A stretch of DNA of 64,000 nt from Clostridiales bacterium (GCA_004555655.1 SFHJ01000002.1:36921-100920), one strand, 5' to 3'; shown: positions 1-8,664, counted from the stretch's first letter. Numbers and translations are program-made. Notes: a model not told the origin generated them from the letters alone.

Positions 1-275
1 GGTGCGAGTGAAAAAAGCACGAACAGCCACAGCATCCAGCGCTTATGCCAGCGTTTTCGAACCGCGAGATAGCTGAAGCACAGCCCGCTCTGCCAAAGCC
101 AGAACACAGCCAGCGTAATAAGCGCCTTTGGCGAATCGAACGCGGTCAGCAGCATCAAAGCCGTGAGCGCAGCGCCCAACACGCGCAGGCCTTTGCCGCA
201 CAGGCCAAAAAACGCGGCCGGCAGCAGCAGCAAAATGAGAATCCCGAAAAAGAGCAGTCCCTGATACGGTGTCAT
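1..275 (-). CDS. dltB: D-alanyl transfer membrane protein DltB, N-terminal part (runs off window)
   Basis: This is the first ~91 codons of a membrane protein whose remainder lies beyond the left edge. The start ATG follows GGAGGCGCGT and lies 12 nt after the dltA stop. The N-terminus is strongly hydrophobic (MTPYQGLLFFGILILLLLPA, then two more membrane segments), as in MBOAT-family DltB. DltB is known to pass D-alanine from DltC across the membrane for teichoic-acid esterification. The assignment rests mainly on position after dltA and on hydrophobicity, because the catalytic MBOAT region is outside the window. Confidence 0.8.
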   Translation of the reverse strand, partial: MTPYQGLLFFGILILLLLPAAFFGLCGKGLRVLGAALTALMLLTAFDSPKALITLAVFWLWQSGLCFSYLAVRKRWHKRWMLWLFVLFSLA

Positions 276-287
276 ACGCGCCTCCCG

Positions 288-1790
288 TCACAGCAGCGCA
301 GCAAGCGATTTTTTATCGACCTTGCCGTTGGTATTGAGCGGAAACGCGTCCAGCGCGACAAATTTGCGCGGAACCATGTAAGACGGCAGCACGCCGGAAA
401 GCGCGGCCCTGATCTTCTGTCCGCGCTTGAGCGCGCTCAGTCCGTCGGGGCTCTGCAGCAAAATAAACGCCGTGAGCGAGGTGACCTTGCCGTCCGTCAT
501 GACAGGCAGCACGGCCGCGCGCGCAATATTTTCCACCCGAGCGAGATTGTTTTCCACATCCTCGAGCTCCACGCGGAAGCCGTTGAGCTTCACCTGCGAG
601 TCGAGCCTGCCGCAGTAATAGATGAGCCCGTCGAGCCTGTAGCACAGATCGCCCGTGTGATAGCCGCGCAGGCCGGTCTTTTCGTCAATAAAAAAGGATT
701 TCGCATTGAGGTCTGGCCTGCCAAAATAGCCGGGGCTGACACTTTCTCCCAAAAGCAGCAGCTCGCCCGCCTCGCCGTCGGGCAGCGCCTCTCCGGATTC
801 CGACACGATCCTGGCCGTGACGTTGGAAAATGCGTAACCGATGGGCGTGGGCCTGTCGCTTTGCAGCATATCGCGCGTCATCTCAGCCGCCGTGACAAGG
901 ACGGTGGCCTCGGTCGGGCCGTAGGCGTTCAGAATGGGCACGCCCGGGAATCGCTCCATCATCTGCGCGGCGAGCTTTTTGGTCAGCACCTCGCCGCAGA
1001 AAACAAAGCGCTTCACATGCGGCAAAAGCGCGTTTGTAAACTGCTCGGACTGCACGCAGATCTCGGCCAGCGACGGCGTGGAGACCCAGACGTCAACATC
1101 TGACGCGCGCAGTGCGGCAAAGAGCTTCTTCGTATCGCCAAGCGTGGTCTTATCCACGGTATAGAGCGTCATCCCGCGGCTGAGCGCGTCATAGAGCGCA
1201 CAGACGGACACGTCGAAGGAATAGGAGATCTCGTTGAGAAACCGCCCGCCGTCCACATCCAGATCAAACCAGGGCGCAACCCCTTCGCGGAAGGCCGCGA
1301 TGTTGCCGGCCGTGATCTGCACGCCCTTGGGCGTGCCGGTCGAGCCAGAGGTAAAGAGGATATAGGCCGTCTGCGCGGGCAAAACCCAGTTTTCGCGCGC
1401 GACAGGCTCTGCCGGCGCGGCAAGCACGGCTTCCAGCGCGTCAGCGTCCAGCACCACAGGCGCCCCGACACCCGCGCCCGCGAGGTCTATGACGAGCTTC
1501 GGCTGCACCTGCGCGGCGATCTGCCGCACACGCTCGGGCGGGAACGTCGTATCCACCGGCACATAGCCGCGCCCGGATTTGAGGCAGCCGAACATGCATG
1601 CCGGGATGGACAGTTCCTTGTGGCCGTAGATCATGACCGGCGTGCGGTCATCTGCCAGCGTATCCAGAAGATACCGCGCAAACGCATTCGAGCGGCGCTC
1701 AAGCGCAGCGAAGCTAAGGCTGTCATCGCCATAGACAATGGCCGTGCGCCCGGTCCGGGCATACTGCGCCAGTTTTTCCAGAATGAACAT
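288..1790 (-). CDS. dltA: D-alanine--poly(phosphoribitol) ligase DltA
   Basis: A 500-residue adenylate-forming enzyme that activates D-alanine and loads it on the carrier DltC for D-alanylation of teichoic acids. Visible family motifs are the P-loop-like LFTSGSTGTPKGV, the AYGPTEAT core motif, the YHTGDLCYRLDG hinge region and the C-terminal NGKVDKKSL with the catalytic lysine. Length is normal for DltA. The start at 1790 is chosen because AAGGAGAAAACG precedes it; an in-frame upstream start would add 51 unrelated residues overlapping the previous gene. The preceding lipoprotein gene ends 10 nt upstream and dltB begins 12 nt downstream, so these are co-transcribed. Confidence 0.95.
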   Translation of the reverse strand: MFILEKLAQYARTGRTAIVYGDDSLSFAALERRSNAFARYLLDTLADDRTPVMIYGHKELSIPACMFGCLKSGRGYVPVDTTFPPERVRQIAAQVQPKLVIDLAGAGVGAPVVLDADALEAVLAAPAEPVARENWVLPAQTAYILFTSGSTGTPKGVQITAGNIAAFREGVAPWFDLDVDGGRFLNEISYSFDVSVCALYDALSRGMTLYTVDKTTLGDTKKLFAALRASDVDVWVSTPSLAEICVQSEQFTNALLPHVKRFVFCGEVLTKKLAAQMMERFPGVPILNAYGPTEATVLVTAAEMTRDMLQSDRPTPIGYAFSNVTARIVSESGEALPDGEAGELLLLGESVSPGYFGRPDLNAKSFFIDEKTGLRGYHTGDLCYRLDGLIYYCGRLDSQVKLNGFRVELEDVENNLARVENIARAAVLPVMTDGKVTSLTAFILLQSPDGLSALKRGQKIRAALSGVLPSYMVPRKFVALDAFPLNTNGKVDKKSLAALL

Positions 1791-1800
1791 CGTTTTCTCC

Positions 1801-2379
1801 TTACTTGCAGGCGGGGTATTGTTCCGCGTCCCAGCGGTGGGTTGACAGCAGGAACGCATCCGTCGCCATGCAGTAGCTTTCCATCGCATCTTCGGCATAG
1901 TAACGGCCGTAGAGCGGGTCAAGATGGCAGTATTTTCCGTCAATGCAGGCGATGACCCACGCGTGATCGACCCATTCAGAGCCGTCTTCGCGCAGGAACT
2001 GCCCCTCGACGATCACCGCTTCGCAGCCCATGCGCCGCAAAAGCACCGCCATGAGCGCCGCCTCGCCGTCGCACGCGCCGCGCCGCTTGGCAAGCACCTC
2101 GCCTGCCAGCTGCGCCGTCACTTCCTCTGTAAAGCCGTTGGACGTGTCAGCCGTGCTGGCGCGGTACTGAATCTCATTTGCCACCCAGTCATAGACCGCG
2201 CGGACATTGTCAGCCAGGCTGTTTTTGGATGCACAGACCCCCTGCAGAACGGCCAGCACCTGCCCGTCAAGCGCCGCGTCGCCGGTCGTCCCGCCCGCAG
2301 GCGCATACGGCTTCGGCGCGCACGCCGCGAGCACAAGCAGCAGCGTCAGCGCCAGAAGCACGCAAAGAAACTGTTTCAT
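1801..2379 (-). CDS. Lipoprotein with transglutaminase-like fold
   Basis: A 192-residue predicted lipoprotein with a hydrophobic signal and a lipobox ending LAAC at Cys20. The C-terminal domain carries a transglutaminase-like triad order: Cys103 (RRGACDGEA), His139 (WVDHAWV) and Asp154 (CHLDPLYG). Such proteins in bacteria are often cysteine peptidase-like or peptidoglycan-associated; the substrate here is unknown. ATG 2379 is preferred (GAGTGAGG six bases upstream) over an in-frame GTG at 2391 that overlaps the upstream stop. It is the last gene before dltA, 10 nt away, which suggests a cell-envelope role; that is inference. Confidence 0.85.
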   Translation of the reverse strand: MKQFLCVLLALTLLLVLAACAPKPYAPAGGTTGDAALDGQVLAVLQGVCASKNSLADNVRAVYDWVANEIQYRASTADTSNGFTEEVTAQLAGEVLAKRRGACDGEAALMAVLLRRMGCEAVIVEGQFLREDGSEWVDHAWVIACIDGKYCHLDPLYGRYYAEDAMESYCMATDAFLLSTHRWDAEQYPACK

Positions 2380-2387
2380 ACGCTGCC

Positions 2388-2900
2388 TCACTCCGCACGG
2401 TGCTCGGCCGTGACCGCAATGGCCGCGACCTTACCATCGCGCATCAGGAAATACAGCGACGCCGGCAAATTCTCGCTCGCGGACGCGGGCAGCTCATAGC
2501 TCAGAATACTGCCCGTCTCGACGTAGCCGCCTCCATACTGCGCGGTCACGTCGGCCTTGCTTGCGCCGATCGTAATGCCCCTGGACGTCTTCACGTCCGC
2601 GCCCTCGCAGTAGAGCTCCATCAGGCGGTCATTCTCGCCGTCGGGATAGGTATAGAGCGTCACAGCGGCATAGGTATAGGTCTTGTCCATACCGGTATAG
2701 ACGCAGGAAATCGCCTCGGCGTAGTCATACTCCTCACCCAGCGCAGCAAGAATATCGCTGACGGGTGTATCGGGCGTGATCTCGGTCCCTGCAACCGTAA
2801 GGCTGAGATCCTCCTTTGAAAAGCCCGCGTCAGAGCCGCACGCGCACAGGCACGCGGCAAGCAGGCAGATGGTCAGAATCAGGCATACTCTCTTTTTCAT
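2388..2900 (-). CDS. Small lipoprotein, unknown function
   Basis: A 170-residue predicted lipoprotein (MKKRVCLILT signal, lipobox-like LCAC near Cys21). I do not recognise a named family. The mature region contains a module 'ILAALGE…SCVYTGMD…YTYPDGEND' that resembles the C-terminal half of the next gene upstream, so the two are probably paralogous. A second half (IGASKADVTAQYGGGY) could be another copy of the same small fold. The start follows GGAGAAGAAT. The 3' end overlaps the region before the downstream transglutaminase-like lipoprotein, consistent with translational coupling. Confidence 0.75.
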   Translation of the reverse strand: MKKRVCLILTICLLAACLCACGSDAGFSKEDLSLTVAGTEITPDTPVSDILAALGEEYDYAEAISCVYTGMDKTYTYAAVTLYTYPDGENDRLMELYCEGADVKTSRGITIGASKADVTAQYGGGYVETGSILSYELPASASENLPASLYFLMRDGKVAAIAVTAEHRAE

Positions 2901-2911
2901 ATTCTTCTCCG

Positions 2912-3385
2912 TCACTCCGCGTCGATGACCGTCTCGGCGCTGCCGTCGGGTTCGCGGTAGGTAAAGACGATAAAGCCGTCATATTCCAGAATGCCGTCGT
3001 CGCCGTCGCCCATGCAGGAGGCCTCATACGAGCTCGACACCGGCTCACCAATCGCGGCGATCATAGCGCTCACGTCCTGATCGACAAACGCCAGCGCGTC
3101 ATCCAGTGTGGGGCCGTCCGGCTGTTCCGGCGTTTCCGGCCCGGCCGGTTCTTCGGGTTCGGCGGGCACCTCCGGCTCAGCCGGTTCTTCGGGCGTTTCG
3201 GGCTCAGATACAGCTTCCGGCTGTTCGGGCTCCGCAGGAACGGCCTGCGGCTCGGGCGCTTCGGGCGCTTCCGCTTCGGCGGATACCGGCGCTGCGGGCG
3301 CTTCCTGCGCTTCCGGCGCGGCGGCGCAGGCCGTCAAAACGGTCAGCAGCAGGCACACGACTGCGATCATCCATACACGTTTCAT
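2912..3385 (-). CDS. Small lipoprotein with Pro/Glu/Ala-rich linker
   Basis: A 157-residue predicted lipoprotein with lipobox LTAC at Cys20. Residues ~22-92 form a low-complexity linker built from repeated PEAPE/EPEEP units, probably an extended wall-spanning stalk. The last ~65 residues match the module of the adjacent downstream lipoprotein (IAAIGEP, ASCMGDGDDG, FTYREPDG). Start ATG follows GGAGAAAAAAGC. Function is unknown. Gap to the upstream SLH/transglutaminase gene is 20 nt, and the downstream gene begins 11 nt after its stop. Confidence 0.75.
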   Translation of the reverse strand: MKRVWMIAVVCLLLTVLTACAAAPEAQEAPAAPVSAEAEAPEAPEPQAVPAEPEQPEAVSEPETPEEPAEPEVPAEPEEPAGPETPEQPDGPTLDDALAFVDQDVSAMIAAIGEPVSSSYEASCMGDGDDGILEYDGFIVFTYREPDGSAETVIDAE

Positions 3386-3405
3386 GCTTTTTTCTCCGTT
3401 TTCTC

Positions 3406-4956
3406 TCAGTTTTTATAGTATCGGCCCGGCGCGGTCTCATAGCTGACCTGATACGCGCTGTGCGTGGCATTGCTGATGCCCGCGCGCAGATTGTAATTTT
3501 CAATCTGCGGGTCGAACAGATACGTCTCTGCGTCCATCACGATCTCCACCCAGCCGTGCGCGATGGCGGTGGAGCTCCACACGTAGCCGCACGAGCCGAC
3601 GATGGCCGTGGCCTCATAGCCTAGCGCACGGGCGAGGAAACAGAACGAGGCAGCAAAGTTATAGCAGTCGCCCTTGCCGGTTTCGAAGATCTTTCTGGCG
3701 TAGGCCGTCGCGTTTTCATACGGTATGGTTTTGACCGTGCGCGGCAGCGCTGCGTTGCGGCCGAGATATTTGAAACTGCGCACATAGTCGTAGCACGCGC
3801 GCAGCTTTTCCTCCTGCGTCATATCCTGCGTGGTGCACGCGGCAATGGCCTCAGCGACCTCCGCGTCGAGCGTTGCGTCGCCGGTGGTGTACGCGCCGTT
3901 TTCGTCAAAGAAGTAGTCGTAGCGGCGGGCGTTTTTCAAAATCGTACCGCCGGACGTGCAGAACACCACCTGATCGTCCACCAGATGCAGCGCGTTGTCC
4001 GCGTAGATCTGCCCGTCATTTTCCGAAACGAGATACGTGAACCGGCCGACGGTGAAAAGACCCGGCTCGGTAAGGATGCTGCCGTCGTCGAGAAGATACT
4101 GCGCGTTGCCGCCCGCCATGTGGAGGCCCGGCGTAAGCGGGATGAAGAAGATGCTTTCGCCGTCCCAGCTTTCTGCGCCGTCAGATGCGGCAGAGCGGTG
4201 CTCCAGCGCGGCCTCCATGATATCGTAATATGCTTCCTGCTCCGGCGAGACATCGAGAAATACGCGCTCAGCAAGCGCATCGATGGCCGCGGTGTCCGGC
4301 GTACGGCCCAGCGCGCGGTTCAAAATCTGCACCGCCTGCGCGCGCGTCACGTTCTGCTGCGCGTCGGCGTCCTTCTCCGTCCAGCCGAAGAGCGCGGCAT
4401 AGCGCACCGCCGCGTCCGGCAGCACATCTGCGGCGCTGCCCTGCGGCAGGCGGCAGCCTGTGCCGCGGCAGATCGCAGCAGCAAACTCTGCGAGCGTAAT
4501 GGCGTCATACGGCCGGAACGTGCCGTCCTCTTCACCCGGCAGCAGGTCTGCCGTCGCCATTACGCAGGAATAAAACCAGCTGTCTTGCGGTACGTCAGTA
4601 AACGCCGCCGTATGGCTGCCTGCCGTATCAAACACATACACCAAGATCTGCGCCGTCTCGGCGCGGGTGAGCTGGCGTTCCGGGAAAAAATACCCGTTCT
4701 GTCCGAACATGTACGCCGCATGCGTTTCATAGACCGGCTGCGGCTGCATGGCCGCGATCGGCTCCGGCTGCGCGTCCGCCTCCACTGCGGCGGTATCCGC
4801 CGCTTCGGCCGCGGCAGGCGCATCCGCTGCAACAGGCTCCTGCTGCAGCGCGTCCGGCGCGGGGTTCGGCGCAGTCTGCACCGCGCAGCCTGCAAAGCAA
4901 AATGTGAGCAGCACGGCCGCAAGCGCCGGTGCAAAAAATCCAGTTTTCCCTCTCAA
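3406..4956 (-). CDS. SLH-domain lipoprotein with transglutaminase-like domain
   Basis: A 516-residue surface protein. Residues 1-24 form a signal with a lipobox-like FAGC. A Pro/Ala-rich linker follows, then SLH-like repeats (~80-235, e.g. 'FPERQLTRAETAQILVYVFD' and 'TDVPQDSWFYS'), a region of unknown fold (~255-350) and a transglutaminase-like domain with Cys431 (GKGDCYNFAASF), His467 (AHGWVEI) and Asp482 (LFDPQ). SLH modules are known to bind secondary wall polymers, so it is likely anchored twice, by lipid and wall polymer. The start appears to be TTG with a weak GAGTGG upstream; this is less certain. First gene of the operon leading to dltAB. Confidence 0.85.
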   Translation of the reverse strand: MRGKTGFFAPALAAVLLTFCFAGCAVQTAPNPAPDALQQEPVAADAPAAAEAADTAAVEADAQPEPIAAMQPQPVYETHAAYMFGQNGYFFPERQLTRAETAQILVYVFDTAGSHTAAFTDVPQDSWFYSCVMATADLLPGEEDGTFRPYDAITLAEFAAAICRGTGCRLPQGSAADVLPDAAVRYAALFGWTEKDADAQQNVTRAQAVQILNRALGRTPDTAAIDALAERVFLDVSPEQEAYYDIMEAALEHRSAASDGAESWDGESIFFIPLTPGLHMAGGNAQYLLDDGSILTEPGLFTVGRFTYLVSENDGQIYADNALHLVDDQVVFCTSGGTILKNARRYDYFFDENGAYTTGDATLDAEVAEAIAACTTQDMTQEEKLRACYDYVRSFKYLGRNAALPRTVKTIPYENATAYARKIFETGKGDCYNFAASFCFLARALGYEATAIVGSCGYVWSSTAIAHGWVEIVMDAETYLFDPQIENYNLRAGISNATHSAYQVSYETAPGRYYKN

Positions 4957-5058
4957 GTGAACACCACTCGTTTCCTCTTCTCCATGCCCAAATCCGGGAA
5001 ATCTGCGACAAAGTCCGTCGGGATTCCCCTGCTTTCTGCATGTTTCATCCTCCGATAT

Positions 5059-5087
5059 AGTATATTACACGCAATCGGCTGAGTCAA
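5059..5087 (-). promoter_or_regulatory. Promoter of the lipoprotein-dltAB operon
   Basis: Minus-strand TTGACT, 17 nt spacer, TATACT. It sits ~100 nt before the SLH/transglutaminase lipoprotein start, and no other good promoter was seen down to dltA. Confidence 0.75.
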
Positions 5088-5127
5088 GAGTTATGCTTTG
5101 CCGAAGAAAAGCCCAAAACGCAGCAGC

Positions 5128-5154
5128 TGCCCGCCGCGCACCGCGCGGCGGGCA
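5128..5154 (-). terminator. Hairpin after the gnd/HAD operon
   Basis: Perfect 12-bp GC-rich stem (TGCCCGCCGCGC) with a 3-nt loop, just after the Cof-type hydrolase stop. There is no clean U-tract, only GTTTTGG, so termination strength is uncertain. Confidence 0.6.
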
Positions 5155-5188
5155 AGCAGTCTTCAAAAAAAGGCAGATACTATGGCGG

Positions 5189-6016
5189 TCACAGGCAGAA
5201 GCGCCGGATGGCGGCGGCCACGCCGCTTTCATCGCAGCTTCCGGTCACATAATCTGCCGCCTGTTTGGCCTCCGGACAGGCGTTTTCCATCGCCACGCCG
5301 ACGCCCGCCGCGCGCAGCATGCTCAGATCGTTCAGTCCGTCGCCAATGGCCATCGTCTGGGAGATATCCAGCCCCAGATGCGCGGCCAGCTTTCTGAGCG
5401 CCTCGCCCTTGTTGGCGTCCGTACTGTTGATCTCAATATTATTGGGCACGGAGCTGGAGACACACAGGCCTTCAAACTGCCCGCCCAGCTGCCGGAGCAG
5501 CGTCAGGCGCAGCGCCGGATCTGTGAGAAAGAGCTGAATTTTCTGCACGTCGCGCCCTGTTTCCAGCAGATACGACTTCAAATCATCCACCGGCGTGCGC
5601 AGATTGCGGATCATCCGCAGATAATGTTCATCCGGGGCAAATGCATCCGCGCGGAGCTGCATCGCGCGCGTCATCCAGCCCCAGTTGTTCATATAGCAGT
5701 CGTAGATAACGGGCAGCGTGTCAAGATAGCGCATGATCTCAACCGCCAGCGGAAGTGGGATCTCCGCCCTGGCAATATCAGCGTCCTGGCGCACGTCATA
5801 GACCGCCGCGCCGTTGATGGTGATGGCATAGTGCAGATACGGCAGGCTGCGGATGATTTCGGGCATGCCGGAAAAAAAACGGCCCGTGGTCGGCACGATC
5901 TCGATGCCGCGCGCCGCCGCGCACGCAAGCGCCTGCGCGTTCTGCTGCGTCAGCTGTTTGTCACTGTTTAAAAGCGTTCCGTCCAGATCGAGTGCGATCA
6001 GTCTGATGTCAGGCAT
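5189..6016 (-). CDS. Cof-type HAD-superfamily phosphatase
   Basis: A 275-residue HAD hydrolase of the Cof/IIB type, likely a sugar-phosphate or similar small-metabolite phosphatase. Motif I is DLDGTLLNSDK near residue 10 and motif IV is GDGLNDLSMLRAAG near the C-terminus; the cap domain lies between. The start ATG overlaps the last 8 nt of gnd, and no strong ribosome site is present, suggesting translational coupling to gnd. The true substrate cannot be told from sequence; the neighbouring 6-phosphogluconate dehydrogenase and sugar kinase hint at a sugar phosphate. Confidence 0.9.
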   Translation of the reverse strand: MPDIRLIALDLDGTLLNSDKQLTQQNAQALACAAARGIEIVPTTGRFFSGMPEIIRSLPYLHYAITINGAAVYDVRQDADIARAEIPLPLAVEIMRYLDTLPVIYDCYMNNWGWMTRAMQLRADAFAPDEHYLRMIRNLRTPVDDLKSYLLETGRDVQKIQLFLTDPALRLTLLRQLGGQFEGLCVSSSVPNNIEINSTDANKGEALRKLAAHLGLDISQTMAIGDGLNDLSMLRAAGVGVAMENACPEAKQAADYVTGSCDESGVAAAIRRFCL

Positions 6017-7460
6017 TATACGTCGTTGCCGCGGTAGTGCCGCCGTGGCCCGTCCAATTGGTGTGGAAAAACTCGCCGCGCGGCGCGTCGAGCCGCTCAT
6101 AGGTGTGCGCGCCGAAGTAGTCGCGCTGCGCCTGCAGGAGATTTGCCGGCAGCCGCTCGGTGGTATAGCCGTCAAAGTAGCCCAGCGCCGACGTCATCGC
6201 GGGCGCGCTCACGCCGTACTGAACGGCCGCGGCAGCGACCTTGCGCCATGCGGGCAGCAGCTTTTCCATTGTTTCCTTGAAATACGAATCAAGCAGAAGA
6301 TTGCTCAGCTCCGGATTGTTGTCATACGCTTCCTTGATCTTGCCGAGGAAGACTGAACGGATGATGCAGCCGCCGCGCCATATGAGCGCGATGCCTCCGT
6401 AGTTGAGGTTCCAGCCGTAATGCTCTGCCGCCGCGCGCATGAGCGTATAGCCCTGTGCGTAGGAGATGATCTTGGACGCGTACAGCGCCTGCCGGATGGC
6501 ATCGATCATTTCCGCCTTGTCCCCGGTGAATGCGGGAATTTCTCTGTGATATTCCCTCGCCGCCGTGACGCGCTCATCCTTCATGGCGGACAGGCAGCGC
6601 GCAAATACGGCCTCTCCAATCAGCGTCAGCGGCACGCCCTCGTCCAGCGCCGCGATACCCGTCCACTTGCCGGTGCCCTTCTGGCCCGCAGTATCGAGGA
6701 TTTTCTCTACGATCGGTTCGCCGTCAGTATCCCTGTAGGCCAGAATATCGCGTGTGATTTCGATGAGATAGCTGTCAAGCTCGGTCTTATTCCATGCGGC
6801 AAAGACCTCGTGCATCTCGTCGTCGGACATGTTGAGCAGGTCGCGCATGAGCTGATACGCCTCGCAGATGAGCTGCATATCGCCGTACTCAATGCCGTTG
6901 TGGACCATCTTCACAAAATGGCCCGCGCCGTTTTCGCCCACCCAGTCGCAGCAGGGCGAGCCGTCTTCCACCTTCGCGCAGATGGCCTGGAAGATGGGCT
7001 TTACATACGGCCACGCGGCGACACTGCCGCCGGGCATCATGCTGGGGCCCTTCAGCGCGCCCTCCTCGCCGCCGGACACGCCGGTGCCGATATAGAGCTT
7101 GCCCTTGGACTCGACATACTGCGTTCTGCGGATGGTATCGGGGAAGTGCGAGTTGCCGCCGTCGATGATGATATCGCCGTCGTCAAGCAGCGGCAGCAGC
7201 TTCTCGATCATGCCGTCCACCGCCTGTCCGGCCTTGACCATCATGAAGACCTTGCGCGGCTTTTCCAAAGCCTCAACAAGTTCTTCAAGGCTGTGGCAGC
7301 CGATGATGTTCCTGCCTGCGGCTCTGCCGTTTACAAACTGATCTACTTTTTCTACGGTGCGGTTGAACACGGCCACGGTGAAGCCCCTGGACTCCATGTT
7401 CATGACCAGATTTTCGCCCATAACGGCAAGGCCGATCAGGCCGATGTCTGCTTTTTTCAT
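6009..7460 (-). CDS. gnd: 6-phosphogluconate dehydrogenase (decarboxylating)
   Basis: A 483-residue enzyme converting 6-phosphogluconate to ribulose 5-phosphate with NAD(P)H formation. Seen: N-terminal Rossmann motif GLAVMGENLVMN, the substrate-binding GVSGGEEGA segment, the catalytic lysine region GHFVKMVHNGIEYGDMQ, and the C-terminal helical domain. Length matches the long homodimeric class. It overlaps the upstream kinase stop by ATGA and the downstream phosphatase by 8 nt, so the three genes form one operon. No glucose-6-phosphate dehydrogenase is adjacent; entry may be through gluconate or a distant gene. Confidence 0.97.
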   Translation of the reverse strand: MKKADIGLIGLAVMGENLVMNMESRGFTVAVFNRTVEKVDQFVNGRAAGRNIIGCHSLEELVEALEKPRKVFMMVKAGQAVDGMIEKLLPLLDDGDIIIDGGNSHFPDTIRRTQYVESKGKLYIGTGVSGGEEGALKGPSMMPGGSVAAWPYVKPIFQAICAKVEDGSPCCDWVGENGAGHFVKMVHNGIEYGDMQLICEAYQLMRDLLNMSDDEMHEVFAAWNKTELDSYLIEITRDILAYRDTDGEPIVEKILDTAGQKGTGKWTGIAALDEGVPLTLIGEAVFARCLSAMKDERVTAAREYHREIPAFTGDKAEMIDAIRQALYASKIISYAQGYTLMRAAAEHYGWNLNYGGIALIWRGGCIIRSVFLGKIKEAYDNNPELSNLLLDSYFKETMEKLLPAWRKVAAAAVQYGVSAPAMTSALGYFDGYTTERLPANLLQAQRDYFGAHTYERLDAPRGEFFHTNWTGHGGTTAATTYNA

Positions 7461-8530
7461 CTCTGTACCCTCGCGTTTCCCTTGTAGATGTCCCAGACCT
7501 GCTTTTCATCGGCAGGCTCGGCATAGTCGTTGAGGCTCGAAGCCGCCAGCACGCCGCTGGCCCAGCCGAATTGCAGGCACTGTTCCGGCGCCCAGCCGTT
7601 CAGCACACCGTAGAGAAGGCCCCCAGAGAAGCCGTCGCCGCCGCCGATGCGGTCCATAACCTGGATCTCGCGCGGCTCTTCCACGTACCATTCGTCCCCG
7701 GCCAGCACGATCGCGCCCCAGAGGTGTTCGTTGGCCGAGATGACCTGCCGCAGCGTGGTGGCGAACATCTGCGCGTTCGGATATTTCTGCTTCACCTGCG
7801 CGATCATCGCCTTGAAGGATTCGATCTTCGCCGAAAGCTCCCTGCCGCCTGCCTCCGGGCCTTTGAAGCCGAGGCAGAGCTGGAAGTCCTCCTCATTGCC
7901 GATGAGGATATCGGCGCACGACGCGATCTCATGGAATGCCTGAGAAAGTTCCTCCTCACGGCCTTTCCAGAATGAAGCGCGGTAGTTGAGATCAAACGAA
8001 ACGAGCGTGCCGTACTGCTTGGCAGCCTTTGCAAGTGCAAGGCAGCACTTCGTCGTGTCCTCGCTCATCGCGGCGATCAGGCCGGAGATATGCAGAATGC
8101 CGACGCCCTCGGCACCAAAGATGCGCCCGACGTCAAAGTCGTCGGCGCTGATGGTGCGGCCGACCTCGCCCGCGCGGTCATTCCACACGCGTGGCGCGCG
8201 CAGGCCAAAGCCGGAATCTGCGATGTTGAACTGGTGGCGGTAGCCCCACGGGCCGCCCTGCTCGACCTCGAGGCCTTCAAAGCGGATGTTCCTCGCGCGC
8301 AGCTGGCGCTTGATGAGATCCGCCATCGGGCTGCCCTTGACGAATTTCGTCAGAACCAGGCACTCGCGGCCGAGCGAGGATGCGATATTCAGCACGTTCG
8401 ACTCCGCGCTCGTGGCTTGCAGGTAAAAAAGGTTGCTGTTTTGTACCGCCATTCGGTTTTCCGGCGTGATGCGCAGGCCCATGCTGGTGGGACAGGCGAT
8501 GGCATATTGATATGCTGTTCGGCGCTCCAT
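7457..8530 (-). CDS. PfkB-family sugar kinase, 2-keto-3-deoxygluconate kinase-like
   Basis: A 357-residue ribokinase-fold kinase. The C-terminal PfkB signature DRIGGGDGFSGG carries the likely catalytic base Asp299, and VSFDLNYRASFW resembles the corresponding segment of KDG kinases. It therefore probably phosphorylates a six-carbon sugar acid. Given its 4-nt overlap with gnd, a gluconate or ketogluconate substrate is an alternative. Start ATG follows GAAAGGAAAAAGGGCA. It is the first gene of a three-gene unit (kinase, gnd, HAD phosphatase). Confidence 0.85.
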   Translation of the reverse strand: MERRTAYQYAIACPTSMGLRITPENRMAVQNSNLFYLQATSAESNVLNIASSLGRECLVLTKFVKGSPMADLIKRQLRARNIRFEGLEVEQGGPWGYRHQFNIADSGFGLRAPRVWNDRAGEVGRTISADDFDVGRIFGAEGVGILHISGLIAAMSEDTTKCCLALAKAAKQYGTLVSFDLNYRASFWKGREEELSQAFHEIASCADILIGNEEDFQLCLGFKGPEAGGRELSAKIESFKAMIAQVKQKYPNAQMFATTLRQVISANEHLWGAIVLAGDEWYVEEPREIQVMDRIGGGDGFSGGLLYGVLNGWAPEQCLQFGWASGVLAASSLNDYAEPADEKQVWDIYKGNARVQR

Positions 8531-8574
8531 TGCCCTTTTTCCTTTCTGTACGCGTATGCCGCGATGTTTGTATC

Positions 8575-8603
8575 ATAGTAGCACCGGCGCGGCAAAAAAG
8601 CAA
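8575..8603 (-). promoter_or_regulatory. Promoter of the sugar kinase-gnd operon
   Basis: Minus-strand TTGCTT, 17 nt spacer, TACTAT, 45 nt before the kinase ATG. The -35 is imperfect. Confidence 0.5.
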
Positions 8604-8632
8604 TAACCCTGCGCGCAAATCCCGCCGTAAAC

Positions 8633-8664
8633 CAGGCAGGCTGAACGGAGTTTCTGCCTGCCTG
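8633..8664 (-). terminator. Hairpin after kdpE
   Basis: Inverted repeat CAGGCAGG / CCTGCCTG with a 16-nt loop immediately past the kdpE stop. No U-tract, so it may only protect the 3' end. Confidence 0.35.

Noticed and set aside
45..1103. Long open frame opposite dltA and dltB
   Set aside because: It lies antisense to clear dlt homology, has no family features, and long antisense frames are expected in GC-rich coding DNA.
3108..3446. Gly/Ser-rich open frame on plus (GSAGSSG-like)
   Set aside because: It is the complement of the Pro/Glu-rich linker of the minus-strand lipoprotein; low complexity only.
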